From CAYYMX01 sp964473045 (GTDB taxonomy: Bacteria; Pseudomonadota; Alphaproteobacteria; Methylaequorales; Methylaequoraceae), in the NCBI GenBank assembly GCA_964473045.1, contig CAYYMX010000006.1, forward strand, positions 1 to 34,464: a stretch of 34,464 nucleotides of DNA, in the 5' to 3' direction. Under the pieces are notes generated by a model that was not told the origin of the DNA, ran no database searches, and saw nothing but the letters and a program-made list of their open reading frames with translations. The translations under genes and the position numbers were made by a program. Each line of letters starts with the position of its first letter. Position 1 is the first letter of the stretch. Of the stretch, positions 1 through 7,281 are shown in pieces.

Positions 1-971
1 GAGCAAACGTAATTGACCTTGGTTGTATGCCAGATACTAATTTTGAACACTTAGAAGACACTATTGAAGCTTTAAAAAACCAAGGGCTTAAAGTTTCTGT
101 TGATTCAGCAAACACTGAAGAATTAATAAGAGGTGGAAGAGCTGGAGCCGATTTTTTATTAAGTATAAATGAAAAAAATCTTGAAGTTTTAGAGAATGTT
201 GATTCGGTTCCTGTCTTAATTCCCTCTAAGCCTGGTGATATGAAGTCATTAGAAAAAGTGATTAGTATAATGATTAAAAAAAAAAGAGATTTTTATGCAG
301 ATCCAATTTTAGACCCTATTCACTATGGGTTTTCAGCTTCATTAATGAGGTATATGGAACTAAGGGAAAAGTTCCCAAAGATAAAGATTTTGATGGGTAC
401 AGGCAATTTAACGGAGTTAACAGATAGTGACTCCGCAGGAGTAAATTCAATTTTAATGGGTTTTGTTTCTGAACTATCCATTGATGCAGTTCTTGTTGTT
501 CAAGTTAGTGGACATTGCAAAAATTCAATTAGAGAAACTGACGCAGCAAGAAAAATCATGTATTTTTCAAAAAAGAATCAAAGATTACCATTTAGAATCA
601 ATAATAGTTTAATGTTTGTTGGTGAGAGAAAACCTTTAAGGTTTTCCAGTGAAGATATAAAACAAATTAAATCGCTAGTTAAAGATAAAAATTACAGAAT
701 TATTCTTGGCGAGAACGGGATAAATGTTTTTAATTCCATGATGCATTCGGTAGGAGAGAACCCATACGATTTTTATGGAAAATTTGAAGTTGATGATGAT
801 TCCAGTCATGCTTTCTATTTAGGTGTTGAGTTGGCTAGAGCACAAATTGCTGTTCAACTTGGAAAAAATTATGATCAAGACAATGAACTTGATTGGGGTG
901 TGGCGGTTAGGAAAAAGAAGGTTGATCTTAAAAATCGGCCTTCTTTAAAGATTACACAAAAAAAAAAATGA
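1..971 (+). CDS. dihydropteroate synthase-like protein of the H4MPT cluster (5' truncated)
   Basis: The reading frame is open to the left edge (codons from base 3), so this is the C-terminal part, about 323 residues, of a longer protein. The first visible residues (ANVIDLGCMPDTNF) form a strand-loop of the kind seen in the dihydropteroate-synthase-like TIM barrel found in methanogens and in the archaeal-type C1 clusters of methylotrophs. Segments such as ILMGTGNLTELTDSDSAG and ILGENGINVFNSMMH fit that family. It probably acts in pterin cofactor assembly; the exact step is not established from sequence. The stop TGA (969-971) overlaps the next start in an ATGA arrangement, implying translational coupling. 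Family assignment is fairly sure from motifs and context; the biochemical role is inferred. Confidence 0.8.
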   Translation, partial: ANVIDLGCMPDTNFEHLEDTIEALKNQGLKVSVDSANTEELIRGGRAGADFLLSINEKNLEVLENVDSVPVLIPSKPGDMKSLEKVISIMIKKKRDFYADPILDPIHYGFSASLMRYMELREKFPKIKILMGTGNLTELTDSDSAGVNSILMGFVSELSIDAVLVVQVSGHCKNSIRETDAARKIMYFSKKNQRLPFRINNSLMFVGERKPLRFSSEDIKQIKSLVKDKNYRIILGENGINVFNSMMHSVGENPYDFYGKFEVDDDSSHAFYLGVELARAQIAVQLGKNYDQDNELDWGVAVRKKKVDLKNRPSLKITQKKK

Positions 972-1528
972 TATTAGAAACAATTGTATCAACAGTCGAT
1001 AATAAAGGTGATGTTAATTTTGCCCCATTTGGAATTAAGAGAAGTGGACAGTTTATTTTTATATCTCCATATACATCATCAAAAACTTTGTCTAACTTAG
1101 ATGAATCAGGCTATGCAACTGTAAATTATACAAATGATGCAACTTTTTTTGTAAATTGCATAATCGGGGAAAAAAAATTTCAAAAGGAGAAATGCTCAAA
1201 AATTAATGGGTATTATTTGAAAAAATGCCTTTCACATGATGAGGTGATTGTTGATTCAATAAAAAAAGATAATATTAGACCTACCTTCAAATGCAAGATT
1301 GTAAGTTCCTACAATCATAATAGGTTTTTAGGTTTTAATAGAGCACAATCCTCTATTATTGAGGCTTGTATAATTGCTTCAAGAGTAGGGATTTTAAATA
1401 AAAAAAAAGTTTTGTCAGATTTAGATTTTTTGGAAGTACCAGTAATAAAAACAGCTGGAAATAAGGAATTTAAGTTGTGGAAAAAAATTAAATTATTTAT
1501 CAAAAAAGAAATTAGGGAAAAAAATTGA
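968..1528 (+). CDS. DUF447-family (flavin-reductase-like fold) protein of the H4MPT cluster
   Basis: A 186-residue protein starting at the ATG that overlaps the upstream stop (ATGA). The N-terminus (ILETIVSTVDNKGDVNFAPFGI) and the following PYTSSKT and YATVNYTNDATFF stretches are typical of DUF447 proteins, which have an FMN-binding split-barrel fold and occur in methanogens and in bacterial H4MPT clusters. No signal peptide or membrane segment is seen. The C-terminal tail is very lysine-rich, in line with the AT bias of the region. It overlaps the mfnB start below (TTGA). Its molecular function is not known; the link to H4MPT or methanofuran formation is by gene neighbourhood only. Confidence 0.78.
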   Translation: MILETIVSTVDNKGDVNFAPFGIKRSGQFIFISPYTSSKTLSNLDESGYATVNYTNDATFFVNCIIGEKKFQKEKCSKINGYYLKKCLSHDEVIVDSIKKDNIRPTFKCKIVSSYNHNRFLGFNRAQSSIIEACIIASRVGILNKKKVLSDLDFLEVPVIKTAGNKEFKLWKKIKLFIKKEIREKN

Positions 1529-2262
1529 ATTTTTTGGCGGATAAAACATCATTATTAGTAAGTTTTAAAAACTTAGAGGAGATTGATAGAGTTTTAAAAT
1601 ATGTGGACATTGTTGACCTTAAGAATCCTGAAAACGGTTCAATTGGTTCTTGGAAAATAGAAGATATAATTAAGGCAGTCAAAGCATTTAAAAAAAAAAC
1701 TATTATTTCAGCAACCTTAGGGGATATTTTTATTGATGACGAAATTTTTGATAGATTGTCAAAATTTGACAAATTAGGACTTGATTTTGTGAAAATAGGA
1801 ATTTTTAAAAAAAAATATTTAAAATTTGAAAATTTTTTTTGAGAAATTAAAAAAAAAAATATTAAAACTAATATAGTATTAGTATTTTTTGTTGAAGATA
1901 AAAATTTTTTAAAATTTGTTTTTGATAATCTAAAAAAATTAAAAGATTCAAGAATAAAAGTTATTCTCCTTGATACTTACGTTAAGAATACCAAAAGCTT
2001 GTTGGATATTTGTCCTAGAAGTTTTTTAGAAAAATTAGTTAATAGATCAAATTTTTTTGAGTTGCAAATTGGATTAGCTGGAAAAATTAATGCAAAACAA
2101 ATTCCTCAGTTAATAAAATTAGGTCCGAAGATTATTGGGCTGAGATCTGGAGTATGCAAAAATAATAATAGAATCTCTGAGATTTCAGTTAGAAAAATAA
2201 AGAAGGTTTCAAGTTATTTCAGCATAGCCAACAAAATAGCTATAGATAATGCTGGGGCATGA
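1525..2262 (+). pseudogene. mfnB: (5-formylfuran-3-yl)methyl phosphate synthase MfnB, interrupted by an in-frame TGA
   Basis: MfnB makes the furan ring of methanofuran from two glyceraldehyde-3-phosphate molecules. The start is TTG 1525, overlapping the upstream stop (TTGA), with AGGGA at 1514-1518 as ribosome binding site. Family motifs are clear: DLKNP with the catalytic-type Lys at residue 33, SATLGD, and VKIG. After codon 105 there is an in-frame TGA at 1840-1842. The same frame then continues to 2262 with LLDTYVKN (the conserved Asp and Lys four residues apart), GLAGKI and GLRSGVCK. The total of about 245 codons matches the family length, about 235. The stop lies beside a T8 run (1833-1840) and just before an A11 run (1849-1859). 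It may be a pseudogene, a readthrough gene, or a pair of compensating homopolymer errors. TGA is a normal stop elsewhere here. The 3' end overlaps the convergent mfnF by 49 bases. Confidence 0.75.
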
Positions 2263-3246
2263 TAAGTAGCTCTTTTTTTAATTTTTTCATTTTCAGCATC
2301 AATTAGATTCTTCAAAAGAGTGACTTTAACTCTTTTGTCCGACAAATATTCTTCTAAAATATCTTGCCCTATCCCACTTAATATTAGGGTAGTATTTTGA
2401 CTCAAATTATAATTTTTAAACATTAGTTTTATATTTTTAAAAATATTTTCTAACTGGCTATTTTCTAGAGCATTGGCGATATCTATAAGTTGACTTAACT
2501 TTTTTTTTTGGTAATCCAAACCAATGTTTCTAGATAATCTTCTCAAGCTATTCTCAAATGTTTTTTGCCTATTTTCTGCTGTTTCATCAATATCAAATTC
2601 ACCAAAAATTTTTTTTTTTAATTCTATAGACATCAGACATATCAGCAAAATGTTCAGGTATAATTTTGTACTCTTTTCCCTTAACAAAAAGGTTCTTTTC
2701 TATTGCTATTATTGGAGTTCTAGTGATTCCTGTATAAAGAAGTTCAAGATTATTTAACCTGGAAAAGTCATCAAAATTTTTATTTTGTACTTTAAAGTCT
2801 TTAACGCAAACAAAATCTGTAGTTGTAGATCCAAAATCAATAACAAGCGCATCCTTGATTTTTTTTTCAATTAACTTTCCTATAGAATGCCAATTCATAG
2901 AAATCATATTAGATATAATGGGGTTTTCAGAAAAAATTTTTTGGGATTTGGTGTAGTAAAACTTTTGAAAATTTAAGTTATTACAAATTTTCATTATCGA
3001 CTTCCCACCATTTTGCCTGTTTTTGAAAATGTCACAAAGTTCACCAGTCATTGTAATTCCTAGAATTGTATCTTTTTCAAAATTACTATTAATAAATTTT
3101 ATTTCTTTTTTTAGACTTTCTAATCCTTTCCAAAGAGGACACTTTGAATATTTTGTAAAATTAACCCTCTTTTTTATATTAAGACCAACATATTTTACAT
3201 GTGCACCACCGATATCTATTCCTAGAAATTTAATTTTTTTGTTCAT
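2214..3246 (-). pseudogene. mfnF: H4MPT-linked C1 pathway protein, MfnF family, with a homopolymer frameshift
   Basis: The N-terminal half (IDIGGAHVKYVGL, ALVIDFGSTTTDF) shows the phosphate-binding motifs of the hydantoinase/actin-like fold typical of the H4MPT-linked C1 transfer protein family. In methanogens the family member MfnF joins the furan diphosphate to (glutamyl)tyramine in methanofuran synthesis. Reading is in frame to FADMSDVYRIKKK, then hits a stop. The C-terminal half (GEFDIDETAENRQ...) lies in another frame, beginning at the same place. The break is an 11-base A run on the coding strand (2609-2619); with 10 A the frame is continuous (YRIKKKIFGEFD) and gives about 343 residues, normal for the family. 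The chosen start ATG (3246-3244) overlaps the mfnD stop (TGATG). Possible explanations are an assembly error, transcriptional slippage, or gene decay. Confidence 0.78.
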
Positions 3247-4217
3247 CAAAAATAAAACTTAGTTTCTTTTAAAAAATTTGGTTTAAAGTTTTTGTTAAAA
3301 TTCTCATTTACATAAAAACTTGTGATAAAATCAATAGCATTCTTACCATAAGATGATTCTATTCCAATATATGCACTTGTGAACCGTGAATTGATTTCAA
3401 GAACATTCCATTTGTTTTCAGATTCAATAACATCCACCCCTATGAATCCTTTCAAACCTTTAAAATTTATACTGATTTTGTTAGCTAAGTTTTCAAATAT
3501 TTTTCTGAAATTTTCGTAACCACCAACAATAATTCCTATTTGCTTGATTTTATTACCTTTAAAAGAAATTAGTTGCTTATTACATGCAATGACTATTGAC
3601 ATTCCATTTAATGTAAGCATAGAAAAGCTTCCTTTTTTGCCAGAAGAATATTCTTGTAAAACGGTTGACTTTTCTTTTTGCCTTAATTTTTTGTGGTTTT
3701 TTAAAACAATAATATCCTCAGAACCAGCACCGTAATCAGGTTTTGAAATAAAAGTGACATTATTTTTTAGCATGCTAATTTTTTTTGTTTCCAGAGACGG
3801 AATGAGAAATTTATTTAGCTCTAAAAAAGTTTTTTTTTTTGATGAAAAATTTTTAATATTTATTAAGTCAGAATTTAGAAGTGTAAAACCCTTTTTTTTA
3901 AGATTTTCAAAAAGATTGATGAAAACTTTTCCTGTTTCAGGGGCAATTAGAATAATTTTCACATTGTTTTTAAATGAATTTAAAATTTTATTCAGAGATA
4001 TTTCAGGAGAAGTTAGAGAATAAACCAGTTTTTTTTTTTTAAGCCTCTGTAATTTATTATTTCTGATAACATGAATTTTATTGAGTTTGTTACTTTTTAT
4101 AAAGTTTAATGATATTTCATCAACCAACTTCATTGCCTCAGAAAAGATTGTTTTTTTTTCAAATAGAGCTAAATTTTGTAAAGCAGTAAAATATTCAATT
4201 AAAATTAATTCTTTCAT
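3246..4217 (-). CDS. mfnD: ATP-grasp ligase, probable tyramine/tyrosine-glutamate ligase (MfnD-like)
   Basis: A 323-residue ATP-grasp protein. Visible motifs are KPDYGAGSEDI (ATP-binding lysine and glycine-rich loop), LQEYSSGKKGSFSML, and the C-terminal metal-binding segment GVDVIESENKWNVLEINSRF. This pattern resembles MfnD, which adds glutamate to tyramine in methanofuran synthesis. Bacterial methylofuran is reported to differ in this part, so the exact acceptor may be tyrosine. The stop overlaps the mfnF start (TGATG), so the two are translationally coupled. The start ATG (4217-4215) is only 13 bases from the divergent HisA-like gene. Confidence is high for ATP-grasp and moderate for the MfnD assignment. 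Confidence 0.72.
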   Translation of the reverse strand: MKELILIEYFTALQNLALFEKKTIFSEAMKLVDEISLNFIKSNKLNKIHVIRNNKLQRLKKKKLVYSLTSPEISLNKILNSFKNNVKIILIAPETGKVFINLFENLKKKGFTLLNSDLINIKNFSSKKKTFLELNKFLIPSLETKKISMLKNNVTFISKPDYGAGSEDIIVLKNHKKLRQKEKSTVLQEYSSGKKGSFSMLTLNGMSIVIACNKQLISFKGNKIKQIGIIVGGYENFRKIFENLANKISINFKGLKGFIGVDVIESENKWNVLEINSRFTSAYIGIESSYGKNAIDFITSFYVNENFNKNFKPNFLKETKFYF

Positions 4218-4230
4218 TTCAAAAATAGTT

Positions 4231-4938
4231 ATGGAAAATATAATAGCAATTGACTTGAAAAAAAATAAGGTAGTAAAAGCTTTTGCTGGATTAAGATTTA
4301 ATTATAAACCATTAAAAATTAATTCAAATGACTTTTCCAACCCAATAAAGTTTATTTCTTTTTTAAATAAAAAGATATTCTTAAAATATATCTATATTGC
4401 TGATCTCGATTCAATTTCTTGTTATTCTCCTAATTACAATCTGATAATCAAAATACTTAAAACTTTTCCAAAAGTTACTTTTGTCATAGATTGTGGTTTT
4501 GAATATCCCATTTCAGTCAATAATTTTTCCAAGACATTAAAAAAAATTAGTATTTACAATTTTAAAGTTATTTTGGGAACTGAGAAAATTAAAAAATTTT
4601 CTTTGAGAAGTTTCTTTCTAAATAGTGAGAATATTATATCTCTAGACTTTAATGGAAAAGAATTATATTGGATAAAAAAAATTAGATTACTAAATATCAA
4701 GCCAATCTTGATTTTTATGTTTTTAAAAAATGTTGGAGGAAGAGGAGTTGAATGGAAAAGAATTTCAAATTTATTAAGAATTTTTCCTAATAATAAATGT
4801 TTTGTAGCTGGTGGAATTAAATACTTTGGTGAAATAAATAAACTTAGAATGATGGGAAGCTGTGGAGTAATCATTTCAACTCTAATACACAAAAAAATTT
4901 CTAGGGACAATAAGAAGTCCCTAGAATTTAATTTTTAA
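4231..4938 (+). CDS. HisA/HisF-related TIM-barrel protein of the H4MPT cluster
   Basis: A 235-residue protein resembling the HisA/HisF-related family (hisAF_rel type) found in methanogens and archaeal-type C1 clusters. Visible features are an N-terminal IIAIDLKKNKVVKAFAG strand, YIADLDSI, VIDCGFE, VILGTE and a C-terminal phosphate-binding-like segment FVAGGIKYFGEI. An open frame extends upstream to 4081, but that part lies opposite the mfnD gene and has no family features, so the ATG at 4231 is chosen. It is not expected to be a true histidine enzyme here: no other his genes are nearby, and the context is methanofuran/H4MPT synthesis. The substrate is unknown. It converges on fae. Confidence 0.72.
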   Translation: MENIIAIDLKKNKVVKAFAGLRFNYKPLKINSNDFSNPIKFISFLNKKIFLKYIYIADLDSISCYSPNYNLIIKILKTFPKVTFVIDCGFEYPISVNNFSKTLKKISIYNFKVILGTEKIKKFSLRSFFLNSENIISLDFNGKELYWIKKIRLLNIKPILIFMFLKNVGGRGVEWKRISNLLRIFPNNKCFVAGGIKYFGEINKLRMMGSCGVIISTLIHKKISRDNKKSLEFNF

Positions 4939-4958
4939 AAAATGAAAACAACCTTGAA

Positions 4959-4992
4959 AGCCATCCGCCACCACTAGCTTTTTTCGATGGCT
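4959..4992 (-). terminator. hairpin downstream of fae, possible terminator
   Basis: AGCCATC (4959-4965) and GATGGCT (4986-4992) form a 7-bp stem with a 20-base loop, about 17 bases beyond the fae stop. On the fae strand the stem is followed by a T-rich stretch (TTCAAGGTTGTTTTCATTTTTT) rather than a clean T run, so it is a weak intrinsic terminator candidate or a 3' stabilising hairpin. Confidence 0.4.
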
Positions 4993-5008
4993 CCATGTCG
5001 GATGAATT

Positions 5009-5518
5009 TCATTTAGCAGCAAATGGATGTTCAGCAGAATCCTTAGCAGCGACAACATCTTTGGCTTTAGGTTCTCCAGAAACGGCTCTTTCAATTGCTT
5101 CTTTAGTTGCTTTATAATTATATTCCTGAATTTTTTTATCATCTTCAGCTAGCCAGTGAATAAAAACACCAACTGATACGAAGAGATTATCTGCTTCATC
5201 TGCAGGAATAGTACCTTCTTCAACACAATCCATTACAGCTTTTGCAACACCATGTTGAGCAGGACCAAACATTTGGACAGCTTGTTTAGCACCTTTCATA
5301 GTTACCTTGTTAAACATACATGTTGCAGGTTTAGCCATAAGATTTGGTGCAACAACAGCCAACAATGCAGTAAAGCCATCTTTATTATTAGTTAAGCTAT
5401 TAGCAAATGCAGTTTCAGCAGCACTACCTCTTGGACCGATTATTAAATCAATATGTGCAACTTCGTTACCATCACCAACTAAGGACTCGCCAACTAACAT
5501 TTTTGTAATTTTTGCCAT
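5009..5518 (-). CDS. fae: formaldehyde-activating enzyme Fae
   Basis: Fae condenses formaldehyde with H4MPT to methylene-H4MPT, the entry step of the pathway in the cytoplasm. The 169-residue product is full length and very close to the methylotroph enzyme: LVGDGNEVAHIDLIIGPRG with the conserved His at residue 22, then NKVT, QMFGPAQHGVA, VGVFIHW and a C-terminal HPFAA. It has the strongest ribosome binding site in the window (GGAGGAA, 7 bases before ATG), and its codon use is less lysine/AAA-biased than its neighbours, both suggesting high expression. It is the last gene of the leftward operon, 32 bases after the CitG-like gene, with a perfect hairpin between them (5544-5571) and another hairpin after its stop. 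Confidence 0.97.
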   Translation of the reverse strand: MAKITKMLVGESLVGDGNEVAHIDLIIGPRGSAAETAFANSLTNNKDGFTALLAVVAPNLMAKPATCMFNKVTMKGAKQAVQMFGPAQHGVAKAVMDCVEEGTIPADEADNLFVSVGVFIHWLAEDDKKIQEYNYKATKEAIERAVSGEPKAKDVVAAKDSAEHPFAAK

Positions 5519-5543
5519 GTTTCCTCCATATTATTACAATTAA

Positions 5544-5571
5544 AATCCAATTACATATTTGTAATTGGATT
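5544..5571 (-). promoter_or_regulatory. perfect inverted repeat (hairpin) between the CitG-like gene and fae
   Basis: AATCCAATTAC (5544-5554) and GTAATTGGATT (5561-5571) are perfect reverse complements (11-bp arms, 6-base loop). The repeat spans the stop codon of the CitG-like gene (5551-5553) and ends about 10 bases before the fae ribosome binding site. On the fae strand it is followed by only a short TTTT, so it is a poor full terminator. It could be an intercistronic mRNA processing or stabilising hairpin raising fae message level, a partial attenuator, or a dimeric-regulator operator. The structure is seen; the role is inferred. Confidence 0.6.
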
Positions 5572-6405
5572 ACTGACTATATCTGTAATTTTATCTATTA
5601 GCAAGGTTGTTACAGTTAAATCGGCACAGGTGCCAGGATTATAATGAAGATTTTTCAAGTATTTATCAAAATCTAAAAGAATTTTCTGATAATTTAATTT
5701 TTTGTGGTTTATTCTTTTTTTTAAAAAAAAACATTTTTTTTTCACTTTAAGTGCTGTTTCCTTGCCAAATTTTCTTTGTAGGTGACTATCAGTATCAGAT
5801 GATAAATAGTTTAGATAAGTAAATTCCTTTGCAAATATTCTAGAAGTTTGATGTTTTAATTTTTGGAATGCAGGTAGGCCAAAATCGAAGATTTCAGAAT
5901 AATTCTCGATGTAACATTTTGAAACTCTATCCCACTCTGAACCTATAAGCATAGTTTCTGCGAAACTGAGATTTAAATTAATATTTTTTACATCACCAGG
6001 CCCAGAAAAATTATTTATTCCAGCTGGTTTCACATAGCTAATAGCATCAAGTATTAATTTACCTTCATAGTTAGATATTCCATTGATTTTTTTCTTTAAA
6101 TCATTCCTAAAATTTTCAAACCCATCAAGAAAAACTTTAATAATTGGTGTGCATAGAATTATTATACCTAAATTATAATTTGATCCAAGTTGATCAAAAC
6201 ATCTTTTTGAAGAATAAAATATTGATTCACCAATATTTAATTTTTTGTTTGTGATAATTTCAGAAGATATTCGTGCAGCTTGAATGAATTTGGCTAAGCT
6301 CATACCCATGATTTTAGAGTATATGCTATGGTTGCCAGGTTTAAGAATCGTTAACTCTTCATAACATGAATCAAAATAAATCTTTTTTGCTATTTGAATT
6401 GACAT
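5551..6405 (-). CDS. triphosphoribosyl-dephospho-CoA synthase (CitG/MdcB)-like protein of the H4MPT cluster
   Basis: A 284-residue protein with the CitG-family signatures LTILKPGNHSIYSKIMGM near the N-terminus (the KPGN motif), and SSDTDSHLQRKFG and NPGTCADLTVTTLL near the C-terminus. Classical CitG/MdcB joins a phosphoribosyl group from ATP to dephospho-CoA to make a lyase prosthetic group. No citrate or malonate lyase genes are present here, and CitG-like genes recur in archaeal-type C1 clusters, so a role with ribosyl/phosphoribosyl chemistry in H4MPT or methanofuran synthesis is more likely. The start overlaps the RimK-like gene by 16 bases. The family is sure; the reaction is unknown. 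Confidence 0.78.
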   Translation of the reverse strand: MSIQIAKKIYFDSCYEELTILKPGNHSIYSKIMGMSLAKFIQAARISSEIITNKKLNIGESIFYSSKRCFDQLGSNYNLGIIILCTPIIKVFLDGFENFRNDLKKKINGISNYEGKLILDAISYVKPAGINNFSGPGDVKNINLNLSFAETMLIGSEWDRVSKCYIENYSEIFDFGLPAFQKLKHQTSRIFAKEFTYLNYLSSDTDSHLQRKFGKETALKVKKKCFFLKKRINHKKLNYQKILLDFDKYLKNLHYNPGTCADLTVTTLLIDKITDIVSNPITNM

Positions 6406-7280
6406 TTATATTTTTTCATTATTTTTAAAAAATCATCAACTAGAATTTCTGTTACATCTTTATTCTCCTTTTTCTGTAAAGCTTTCCATGAAGGAATACC
6501 ATTGACTTCCAGAACAAAAAATTTTTTGTTAAATTCTTTTATATCAATTCCACCATACCCAAGCTCAAAGATTCTAGAAACTCTTTCAGATAAGCTTTTA
6601 AGCCTAATTCCTAAATCTATTTTTTTATAATTACCTCCCTGAAAAACATTTGTGACATATTTCTTGGAATATCTTTTAATTGCAGAGATGGCTTTATGGT
6701 TGCTTACTAAGACTCTTATATCAGAGTAATAATTATTCTCTTGTCTATCTAAAAATTTTTGTAGGTAAAATATGTTTCCCTCTGCATTAATCTTATCAAT
6801 TTGATTAGGATTCCTTATTAAAGAAATTTTTTTACCTTGCGAACCAAAGATTGGCTTAATCAAATACTTGTTTTTTTTATTTATTAATTTTTTGTTAAGG
6901 CTTTTTCCATTCCAGACTATTGTTTCAGGTGAATCTATTTTATTGATTTCTAAAATCCCTGAGGTTCTGACTTTGTCAACAGTTTTTTCTATTATTCTAG
7001 GGGAATTATGGACATAAGTTTTTGTGTTCTCAAGTAAATGAAGTAAAGTTAATTTAGTTGTGATTTCTTCGAAAGTTCCATTTCCAATAAATCTTACCCA
7101 TACTCCATCGAGATTTAATTTTATAGCTTTATTATATAAATAGAAATTTTTTTTGGAAAATTTAATTTGAAGTTCAGAAAATTTTAATGTAAAGACGTTG
7201 CAGTTATTTTTTTTTAAAAAAAAATTAATTTTCTCAGTATGCCAGTCATGAATATCCCCAATTATTCCTACCGAAAACAT
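6390..7280 (-). CDS. RimK-family ATP-grasp alpha-L-glutamate ligase, H4MPT/methanofuran cluster
   Basis: A 296-residue RimK-type ATP-grasp enzyme. Motifs in order: an N-terminal domain with GVWVRFIG, a central VDKVRTSGILE, ATP-binding KPIFGSQGKKISLIRN, LQKFLDR, and the metal-binding segment GYGGIDIKEFNKKFFVLEVNGIPSW. RimK relatives add glutamate through ATP-dependent amide bonds; in methanogens MptN puts glutamate on H4MPT. Here it may glutamylate the pterin or extend the polyglutamate tail of methylofuran; sequence alone cannot choose. It starts one base after the mch stop and overlaps the CitG-like gene, so it sits inside the leftward operon. Confidence 0.82.
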   Translation of the reverse strand: MFSVGIIGDIHDWHTEKINFFLKKNNCNVFTLKFSELQIKFSKKNFYLYNKAIKLNLDGVWVRFIGNGTFEEITTKLTLLHLLENTKTYVHNSPRIIEKTVDKVRTSGILEINKIDSPETIVWNGKSLNKKLINKKNKYLIKPIFGSQGKKISLIRNPNQIDKINAEGNIFYLQKFLDRQENNYYSDIRVLVSNHKAISAIKRYSKKYVTNVFQGGNYKKIDLGIRLKSLSERVSRIFELGYGGIDIKEFNKKFFVLEVNGIPSWKALQKKENKDVTEILVDDFLKIMKKYKCQFK

Positions 7281-7281
7281 G

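Noticed and set aside
1840..1842. TGA in mfnB as evidence for a recoded genetic code or selenocysteine
   Set aside because: TGA is the normal stop of ispH, cysNC, fhcD and other genes here, and no stem-loop or Cys equivalence supports selenocysteine at this helix position.
4081..4230. Upstream extension of the HisA-like gene
   Set aside because: The extension lies antisense to the start of mfnD, and the family N-terminus begins at ATG 4231.
4921..5142. Short lysine-rich minus-strand frame overlapping the fae 3' end
   Set aside because: It overlaps the conserved fae C-terminus in another frame, with no independent support.
5307..5543. Open frame on the plus strand opposite fae
   Set aside because: It is a mirror of a strongly conserved gene, has no ribosome binding site and shows no family-like features.
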